The notes under the pieces: generated by a model
Databases searched by the model: none
Seen by the model: the letters and a program-made list of their open reading frames with translations, nothing else
What the model was told of the DNA's origin: nothing
Program-made: the position numbers and the translations under genes
Assembly: GCA_020844525.1 (NCBI GenBank)
Contig: JAJGAH010000037.1
Span: forward strand, 1 to 11,034
Direction of reading: 5' to 3'
DNA: 11,034 nt
Origin: Eubacterium sp.
GTDB lineage: Bacteria > Bacillota > Clostridia > Lachnospirales > Lachnospiraceae
In this document: piece after piece, positions 6,190 to 11,034 of the stretch
How the letters are laid out: each line of letters begins with the position of its first letter
Position numbering within the stretch: position 1 is the stretch's first letter

Positions 6190-6295
6190 TGTACCATGGC
6201 TGGGAAGCGTTGATTTCATAAGCTTCTTGTACGATGGCTTGAAAAGCTTTTATTGCCTTTCCGTGCCATGGCAGTAGGGCGTTTGCTTTTATTAT
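6190..6295. repeat. Degenerate 34-38 bp tandem repeat before the amidohydrolase gene
   Basis: Three diverged copies start at 6190, 6228 and 6262. Each opens with YGTRCSATGGC and ends in a TTTATT- or TTCATA-like stretch (TGTACCATGGC, TGTACGATGGC, CGTGCCATGGC). The third copy contains the 10-bp palindrome TGCCATGGCA (6264-6273). This fills most of the 185-bp gap after the kinase-like gene; no convincing terminator is seen in the gap. Confidence 0.55.
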
Positions 6296-6328
6296 GACAT
6301 CTGTGTTGCAGCAGGGAGAGGAAAGGCA

Positions 6329-7975
6329 ATGAATCGCTGTATTCGAAGCAAAAATGTATTTACAGGAACCGGACGGATGCCGGAGCCGCTGGAGGTTCTG
6401 ATCCGCGACAATATCATCACGCAGGTGCGGCCCTATGACCCATCAGGGAAGGCTGTATCTGAAAAAAATGTGACAGGTGAAGACGGAGAGACATATGAAG
6501 CAGAGGATTTTGGTGAGAAGCTGGTGATGCCGGGATTGATCGACGCCCACACTCATTTTTTCACGGGCGCGCTGACCGCCAGTGATTATGTCTGCTCCGA
6601 GATTGAGAATTCCACCTCTGAGGAGAACTGCGCAAGAATGGTGAAGGCCTTCGCGGATGCGCACCCGGATCTGGACGTGATCAGGGGCAACGGGTGGTTT
6701 ATGCCGACCTGGGGAACCAACGTCCTTCCGACAAAGAAGACGCTGGACCGGCTGATTCCGGACCGTCCTGTGGTCCTTCGGTGTGCGGACGCGCACAGCT
6801 ACTGGCTGAATTCTGCGGCATTGCAGCGCTGCGGGATTTCTCCTGACTGGCAGCCGGCAGGCGGTTCTGTGGGGAAGCTTCCAGATGGAACTCTGTCTGG
6901 CATGCTCATTGAGCCGGAGGCCTATGAGCCGGCGGACAAGCTGTTCCGGACATTTCCGGATGACCAGATGAAGGAAATCATTGCGTCCTTCGAAAAAGAG
7001 CTTGCCGGGTACGGGATCACTGCGGTCAGTGAGATGTTTGCCTGGGATTATACGGATGAGTATGCGCATAAATGTGCGCTTGTGCAGGAGATGGACCATG
7101 CAGGAGCACTGACAGCGCATCTGTTTCTCTATCCGCGGCTGTTTGATTATGACGACTTTACACCTGCACTGGAATGGAAAAAGAAATATGAGTCGGAGAG
7201 CTTCCGGATTCCGGGTGTCAAGGGATTTCTGGACGGCGTTGCCGAGACCCACACCGGACTTTTTCTAGAGCCATACTCCGACAGAACCGATACCTGCGGC
7301 ATCGGCGTGCCTCTGAAGGATTATGACAGCGTGCTTCGTTCCATCATTGCGGCAAACCAGGCAGGGCTGCAGGTCCGCCTGCACTGTATCGCAGATGGTT
7401 CGGTGCGGATGGCCTTGGATCTGTATGAGGAAGCGCAGAAGACGACCGGACCGCTTCCGTTCTCCAATACAATCGAGCATATTGAGACACTCAGTCCCTC
7501 CGATGCTTCCAGGTTCCGTTCACTGCATGTGATTCCATCGATGCAGCCCGCACACCTCGTGCTGGATGAAAACGGAAAGCTGCTATTTGTGGGCAAGGAA
7601 AGAATACAGTGGGAGTGGCCGTTCCGCACCATGGCAGAGACGTCGGGTACACTGGCGCTTGGAACGGATTATCCGGTGGTATCCATTGATCCGTATCGCA
7701 CCATCTATACGGCAGTCACCCGCTGTGATTACCAGGGAAAGCCAACCGGGTATAATCCGGAGGAAAAGCTGACCATGATGCAGACACTGATGGGCTATAC
7801 GGCAAATGCGGCCGCTGCCTACCATCAGGAGAGTGAAATCGGTTCACTGCAGAAGGGAAAGAGAGCGGACATTGTGGTGCTGGACCACAATCTGTTCACG
7901 GCAGAGCCGGAGCAGATTATGGAGACGAGACCGCTTTTGACGGTATATGGGGGACGAGATGTTTACCGTGCGTAA
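6329..7975 (+). CDS. YtcJ-type metal-dependent amidohydrolase
   Basis: This 548-residue cytosolic hydrolase of the amidohydrolase (TIM-barrel) superfamily hydrolyses an amide, carbamate or cyclic C-N bond; the true substrate is unknown. The order is typical: a small N-terminal beta segment, MPGLIDAHTHF (67-77, HxH metal ligands His74/His76), GNGW (120-123), IPGVKGFLDGVAETHTG (294-310, where Lys298 is the likely carboxylated bridging Lys), RLHCIADGSV (350-359, His352), EHIE (383-386, His384), LALGTDYPV (442-450, Asp447), and a C-terminal beta sandwich ending in GKRADIVVLDHNLF (510-523). All expected metal-site residues are present, so it should be active. The ATG at 6329 follows GGAGAGGAAAGG closely. 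It shares direction with the NhaC-type and kinase-like genes, though the 185-bp gap may hide its own promoter. Confidence 0.93.
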   Translation: MNRCIRSKNVFTGTGRMPEPLEVLIRDNIITQVRPYDPSGKAVSEKNVTGEDGETYEAEDFGEKLVMPGLIDAHTHFFTGALTASDYVCSEIENSTSEENCARMVKAFADAHPDLDVIRGNGWFMPTWGTNVLPTKKTLDRLIPDRPVVLRCADAHSYWLNSAALQRCGISPDWQPAGGSVGKLPDGTLSGMLIEPEAYEPADKLFRTFPDDQMKEIIASFEKELAGYGITAVSEMFAWDYTDEYAHKCALVQEMDHAGALTAHLFLYPRLFDYDDFTPALEWKKKYESESFRIPGVKGFLDGVAETHTGLFLEPYSDRTDTCGIGVPLKDYDSVLRSIIAANQAGLQVRLHCIADGSVRMALDLYEEAQKTTGPLPFSNTIEHIETLSPSDASRFRSLHVIPSMQPAHLVLDENGKLLFVGKERIQWEWPFRTMAETSGTLALGTDYPVVSIDPYRTIYTAVTRCDYQGKPTGYNPEEKLTMMQTLMGYTANAAAAYHQESEIGSLQKGKRADIVVLDHNLFTAEPEQIMETRPLLTVYGGRDVYRA

Positions 7976-8086
7976 TATCTGCACAGCAAACGCTGGCTAT
8001 CGTGTATGGCGCACATAAAGTGAAAATTTGGATCCTTTTTGCAGGCCGGGTTAAATAACACATCCTGTATGCATGAGAAAATGATC

Positions 8087-8105
8087 TTCATAAAAAAATT
8101 ATGAA
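8087..8105. other. AT-rich perfect hairpin between convergent genes
   Basis: TTCATAA (8087-8093) and TTATGAA (8099-8105) are perfect 7-bp arms around AAAAA. It lies between the amidohydrolase stop and the LuxR-type stop. Without GC pairs or a T-tract it is a weak terminator candidate; the rest of 7976-8126 shows nothing else. Confidence 0.3.
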
Positions 8106-8126
8106 TTGACGGAATGTCAGATGTAT

Positions 8127-8945
8127 TTACCGCACATCGTGGTCTGTTCCGCCCAGGGTACGGAACAGCTCGAGCCGTGATGAGATATGAAATTTCCGGT
8201 AGATATTCTGCATGTGCTTCTGCAGCGTATTCGCTGTGATATGAAGCTGTCTGCAGATCTGATCGTTGGAAATTGCCTGCATGACAAGTCTGACGATTTC
8301 AGACTCGCGCCTTGTCAGTCCTGCCTGCTCCATCAGGTGCTCTGCCTGATCGGTGGGCAGGGCTTCTTTTTTTGCCTCACGGCTGGAATCCTGGCCCTGT
8401 CCGTCTGATGAACCCGAAAGAAGCAGATGGCCGTAGATATAGTTCAGATGCTTGTCCAGAGATTTCAGCAGGGTGATGTCATCATCTGTAAAGGGCGGAT
8501 CCTCCTTCGTGCGGAACAGGGTGATCACACCGAGAAATTTCCGCCGATAGACGATGGTCATCTGGAGGCTGTCATAGATGTTATAAGGCTGATAGCAGTT
8601 CTGATAGATAGAGGAATGCAGGCGGCTCTCGTTTTTCAGAAGGTCACTTTCACGCATGACGGCCGAAACCTTGGAATGCATCATCCATTGCGTGTCGTCC
8701 TCCTGATACATTCCGATGTATTTCTGCTCCGCCTCTGTAAAGGAGACGGGATCACAGTATACGCCGTTGAAGGAAAGACCCTTTGCAGATGGATCTGCCG
8801 TCAGGAGACTGGCATAGGAGCTGGGTATCAGCATGCGCAGATAGGACAGGAGATCATGGTTGATTCCAGCCGGATCATCTGATGAATCGGAAGTATAGAG
8901 TGAGTATAGAAGATCGCTGAAGATCAGCAGATGATTGGTATCCAT
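8127..8945 (-). CDS. LuxR-type transcriptional regulator with GAF-like N-terminal domain
   Basis: This is a 272-residue DNA-binding protein. The C-terminal LTRRESEIVRLVMQAISNDQICRQLHITANTLQKHMQNIYRKF (210-252 in full; the key words are LTRRESEIV, NDQICRQL and TLQKHMQNIYRK) is the GerE/LuxR helix-turn-helix. Residues of about 30-175 look like a degenerate GAF sensor (MTIVYRRKFLGVITLFR, 129-145, is the typical core strand pair). A hydrophilic linker of about 178-200 follows. No receiver domain with a phospho-Asp is seen, so it is not a classic response regulator. I chose the ATG at 8945 because GAGGTGA precedes it by about 5 bases; the upstream ATG at 9011 lies inside the neighbouring coding end and lacks a ribosome site. 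It lies 43 bases downstream of the AAA gene and is probably co-transcribed; a weak internal promoter (TTGCCT/TATTAC) is possible. The target genes are unknown. Confidence 0.88.
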   Translation of the reverse strand: MDTNHLLIFSDLLYSLYTSDSSDDPAGINHDLLSYLRMLIPSSYASLLTADPSAKGLSFNGVYCDPVSFTEAEQKYIGMYQEDDTQWMMHSKVSAVMRESDLLKNESRLHSSIYQNCYQPYNIYDSLQMTIVYRRKFLGVITLFRTKEDPPFTDDDITLLKSLDKHLNYIYGHLLLSGSSDGQGQDSSREAKKEALPTDQAEHLMEQAGLTRRESEIVRLVMQAISNDQICRQLHITANTLQKHMQNIYRKFHISSRLELFRTLGGTDHDVR

Positions 8946-8988
8946 TTTAATCACCTCGCAGGATTGTTGTAATATATTAAAGAACAGC

Positions 8989-10287
8989 TCAGGCAATGCA
9001 CCAGACTGCATATAAAGGAATGGAATACAGACCGTTTTCCCATCCGAAGTTCAGCTCTGAGAATCGGATGGCGTATGCCGGGTGGTATTTTTCCCTGTAG
9101 TTTGTGAGGCTTGTAGAGCGTTTGTGACGGCCGGATTTAATTTCAACTGGAATAATCTGCTCATTCAGATCAAGAACAAGATCAATCTCCATGTTTTCAG
9201 ACGGCTTGAAATAATACAGTTCGAAATTTTTTGCCCGGAGCTGCTGGACAACAAAGTTTTCTGTCACAGCACCTTTATAAATATTATGATGGTCCGGCAT
9301 AAGATCACTGTAATGCAGCCCACACATGTGGGCAAGGAGCCCGGTGTCAGACAGGTAAATCTTGAAGCTGTCTGCATTTTCATATCCACGCAGCGGTGGC
9401 AGCGGAGCATCAAGACGATGTACTCTGTAAACCATGCCGGAAGCGTCCAGCCAGTCAAGCGGTCCCTGAAAATCCCTCTTGTTTGCCCGGGGTCTTACTT
9501 CATTATATTTGAATTTTGGATTTTCTCTGGCCAGCTGTCTCGGTATGGAACGGTAGACCTCCGTGATTTTTACCCCTTCGGCGGGACTGGTCACATACTT
9601 TGTCATATCTGCCAGGTAGGCAAGACGAAGGTTATCATAGAGCAGTGCATCGACATCAAAAGCTGTTTTGTCGTGTTCCAGATAGGACATCACTGCCTGC
9701 GGCATACCTCCTGTATACAGATAGTCCTGATAAAGATGATTTGCTTTCTGGTGAATTCCCTCGGCAAGTGGCTTCTTGCTTTGAAAGGCGTCAAGAATAC
9801 CATCCCGAAGCAGTTCCTCATCGCAGGCCAGAAGAAATTCCTCAAAATCCATGGGATACATCTTGACAATTTTTACCTTTCCCACCGGGAAGGAGCTCTT
9901 AAACCGCTTGAGTTTCACCCCAAGCAGACTGCCGGCGCAGATGATTCTGTAATTTTTTTCTGATTCACAGAAATACTTCAAGGATGTGACTGCTCTTTCA
10001 CTTACCTGAATTTCATCAAAAAAAACAGGCGTTTTCTCATCGATTCTCCGTCCCAGCAGCTGACCAATCTGACGCAGTATCGATGTGGGATCCAGATTTC
10101 CCTCAAAGATGGATGCAATATCTCTCTGTTCCTCCAGATTGATATAGATATAGTCTTTATACACGTCCTTGCAAAATTTTCTGATAAGCCAGGTTTTGCC
10201 AACCTGTCTCGCACCGATTACCATCATGGGCTCCTGGGAATGCTCCTTCTCCCATTGCATCAGTATTTCATAGAACTTTCTGTACAT
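8989..10287 (-). CDS. AAA-family ATPase with DUF4143 and nuclease-like C-terminus
   Basis: This 432-residue protein starts with an ATPase module: Walker A GARQVGKT (25-32), Walker B PVFFDEIQ (87-94) and the GSLLG sensor (119-123). The middle (about 185-330) carries the DUF4143 features YLYTGGMPQAV (189-199) and LSDTGLLA (312-319). The C-terminus has TENFVVQQL (342-350), EIDLVL (367-372) and IPVEIKSG (379-386), matching the E-D-ExK layout of PD-(D/E)XK nuclease folds. Such proteins are widespread and of unknown function; some are discussed as toxin-like or defence-linked, but I see no partner gene for that. The ATG at 10287 follows GAGG by 6 bases; a GTG at 10299 is less likely. The gene has its own extended -10 promoter and precedes the LuxR-type gene. 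Confidence 0.9.
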   Translation of the reverse strand: MYRKFYEILMQWEKEHSQEPMMVIGARQVGKTWLIRKFCKDVYKDYIYINLEEQRDIASIFEGNLDPTSILRQIGQLLGRRIDEKTPVFFDEIQVSERAVTSLKYFCESEKNYRIICAGSLLGVKLKRFKSSFPVGKVKIVKMYPMDFEEFLLACDEELLRDGILDAFQSKKPLAEGIHQKANHLYQDYLYTGGMPQAVMSYLEHDKTAFDVDALLYDNLRLAYLADMTKYVTSPAEGVKITEVYRSIPRQLARENPKFKYNEVRPRANKRDFQGPLDWLDASGMVYRVHRLDAPLPPLRGYENADSFKIYLSDTGLLAHMCGLHYSDLMPDHHNIYKGAVTENFVVQQLRAKNFELYYFKPSENMEIDLVLDLNEQIIPVEIKSGRHKRSTSLTNYREKYHPAYAIRFSELNFGWENGLYSIPLYAVWCIA

Positions 10288-10340
10288 GTTTCGCCTCACA
10301 CAAAAGGTCTCTGCGTTTCAACTTCAGAGTCGTTTGTTTC

Positions 10341-10349
10341 ATTATAGCA
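10341..10349 (-). promoter_or_regulatory. Extended -10 promoter of the AAA ATPase gene
   Basis: On the minus strand TGCTATAAT (10349-10341) is a perfect extended -10 box about 54 bases before the ATG. The -35 zone (TGGATG) is poor. The 32-bp tandem repeat begins about 35 bases further upstream. Confidence 0.7.
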
Positions 10350-10385
10350 TCAGATCCGTTTCCCATCCACAAAAACATGCACTGC

Positions 10386-10495
10386 TTCATCTTTTTCTCG
10401 GATTTTATTTGAATAATTTCATCTTATTCTCGGATTTTATTTGAGCGATTTCATCTTTTTCACGATTTTTGTTTGGATGACTCCATTTATTGCTC
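10386..10495. repeat. 32-bp tandem repeat upstream of the AAA ATPase promoter
   Basis: Units start at 10386, 10418 and 10450 (32-bp step), sharing TTCATCTTWTTCTCGGATTTT and TTTG; the third is more diverged. A partial fourth starts at 10482. The first two units differ at only a few positions. Confidence 0.88.
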
Positions 10496-10560
10496 AAATG
10501 CCTTATTTTATGACAGGGGAGGTGTTAGAAAAAGCTATATTGCGCCTAAGGTTAAGACAA

Positions 10561-10582
10561 TTGAAGCGGATATCTCCTTCAA
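10561..10582. promoter_or_regulatory. 22-bp imperfect palindrome upstream of patA, operator candidate
   Basis: Outer arms TTGAAG and CTTCAA flank a near-symmetric centre GATATC; 18 of 22 positions match the reverse complement. It lies about 63 bases upstream of the patA -10 box, a plausible place for a regulator to bind. Confidence 0.45.
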
Positions 10583-10641
10583 ATAACTGAAATCAAGTAT
10601 AAAAATCGTGAAAATCGGGGATGGTTTCAGCAGGATTCCTC

Positions 10642-10650
10642 TGCTATAAT
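10642..10650 (+). promoter_or_regulatory. Extended -10 promoter of patA leader
   Basis: TGCTATAAT (10642-10650) is a perfect extended -10 box; the -35 zone (TGGTTT, 10622-10627) is weak. It predicts transcription from about 10657, about 100 bases before the patA ATG. Confidence 0.7.
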
Positions 10651-10656
10651 CATGAA

Positions 10657-10728
10657 CATAAATCAAAGACGAAGCAATATTGGTACAATGGCGTATCGGT
10701 CACGGAAGTGGCGGGTGCGCTTTTTTTT
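10657..10728 (+). ncRNA. Short terminator-bearing leader RNA before patA
   Basis: About 72 bases separate the predicted start of transcription from the end of a strong terminator. GAAGCA (10671-10676) can pair with TGCTTC (10730-10735) just after the terminator, enclosing it in a longer structure. No known riboswitch class is recognised by eye. Premature termination would leave the patA ribosome site (10745-10750) untranscribed, so this could be an attenuator or a separate small RNA. Confidence 0.4.
10691..10728 (+). terminator. Intrinsic terminator upstream of patA
   Basis: GCGTATCGGTCAC (10691-10703) pairs with GTGGCGGGTGCGC (10708-10720) over 13 positions, with one mismatch and three G-T pairs. 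It is closed by a GGAA tetraloop and followed by eight T (10721-10728). It lies 30 bases before the patA ATG, downstream of its only obvious promoter. Confidence 0.9.
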
Positions 10729-10758
10729 ATGCTTCATTAATTACAGGAGGAAAATACC

Positions 10759-11034
10759 ATGGCAGACAAAGAACAGGTTATTAAAGGACTCGACAGGATC
10801 ATCGGTCTGATTGAAACAGACAGCAAGGATATCCCGAAAGATGAAAAGAAAAAAATGGTATCGGAGACCCTGGATTATTTCAACAACTATGTCAGCCCGG
10901 GCTGGCTGAAGTACAGAAAATCCGTCTCCTCGGATTCAGAGGGAGGAGCCGTTCTGGAGTGGGAGGACGGCGGTGCATATGTATACGGCCTGAACGGTGA
11001 AAAGTTCATCGACTGCCTGGGCGGTTTCGGTATT
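10759..11034 (+). CDS. patA: Putrescine aminotransferase, N-terminal part (3' truncated by window edge)
   Basis: Only the first 92 codons are present. The ATG follows AGGAGG by 8 bases. The protein aligns by eye with the E. coli putrescine aminotransferase (YgjG/PatA) N-terminus: ETLDYFNNYVSPGWLKYRKS, then an AVLEWEDG-like strand and EKFIDCLGGFGI, matching [20 protein letters not shown] and QEFIDCLGGFGI of the E. coli protein from memory. That enzyme is a class III PLP-dependent aminotransferase that moves an amino group from putrescine (and cadaverine) to 2-oxoglutarate in the cytoplasm. The PLP Lys and the rest of the active site lie beyond the window. A promoter, leader and terminator precede it. 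An ornithine or another diamine transaminase of the same class cannot be excluded, but the N-terminal extension favours PatA. Confidence 0.87.
   Translation, partial: MADKEQVIKGLDRIIGLIETDSKDIPKDEKKKMVSETLDYFNNYVSPGWLKYRKSVSSDSEGGAVLEWEDGGAYVYGLNGEKFIDCLGGFGI

Noticed and set aside
6443..7252. 269-residue minus-strand frame opposite the amidohydrolase
   Set aside because: It is antisense to an enzyme with all metal-site motifs intact and has no recognisable protein features of its own.
9082..9963. 293-residue plus-strand frame opposite the AAA ATPase
   Set aside because: It is antisense to intact Walker and nuclease-like motifs, with no ribosome site and no domain.
10510..10590. 26-codon frame MTGEVLEK... 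upstream of patA
   Set aside because: There is no ribosome site before the ATG; the GGGGAGG lies inside the frame and leads to no better start. The frame overlaps the palindrome and has no recognisable features.
10681..10720. T-box-like TGGTAC in the patA leader
   Set aside because: The conserved T-box core (GGTGGNACCGCG) and the specifier stem are absent, and the leader is far too short for a T-box.

Overview
The window looks like a chromosomal segment of a gut-type anaerobic Bacillota, plausibly Erysipelotrichales or Lachnospirales. Strong AGGAGG-type ribosome sites, sigma-A-like promoters, a polyferredoxin, a cytidylate-kinase-like protein and an AAA/DUF4143 protein all fit this. The genus is an inference, because no rRNA or other marker gene is present. 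Coding density is ordinary housekeeping and accessory metabolism. I see no insertion sequence, phage gene, CRISPR array, tRNA or rRNA.

Layout: (1) 1-528, the C-terminal end of an MgtE magnesium transporter (+). (2) 639-3554, three minus-strand genes read from right to left: a LacX-like aldose 1-epimerase, a stand-alone ferredoxin with four [4Fe-4S] motifs, and a pyridoxal/pyridoxamine kinase. Their long spacers suggest separate transcription units, and the ferredoxin has a clear terminator of its own. (3) 3555-4086, a divergent control region with a near-perfect promoter and 26-bp tandem repeats for the epimerase. Facing the other way are an extended -10 promoter and a leader RNA with a terminator in front of an NhaC-type transporter. 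(4) 4087-7975, three plus-strand genes: the NhaC-family antiporter, a cytidylate-kinase-like protein and a YtcJ-type amidohydrolase. (5) 8127-10287, a minus-strand pair: an AAA ATPase with a DUF4143/nuclease-like end, then a LuxR-type regulator. (6) 10288-11034, a second divergent control region and the start of a putrescine aminotransferase (patA) that runs off the window. It also has an extended -10 promoter and a terminator-bearing leader.

The most unusual trait is in the spacers rather than the genes. Five separate intergenic gaps carry their own short, imperfect tandem repeat (about 31, 19, 26, 34-38 and 32 bp), all different in sequence. Four of the five lie directly upstream of a gene start or promoter, and the fifth overlaps a stop codon. 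The second notable trait is a pair of short leaders, before the NhaC-type gene and before patA, each ending in a strong intrinsic terminator upstream of the coding start. They are candidates for riboswitch or attenuator control, or for short independent RNAs. I did not find a convincing new defence system or other multi-gene novel system.
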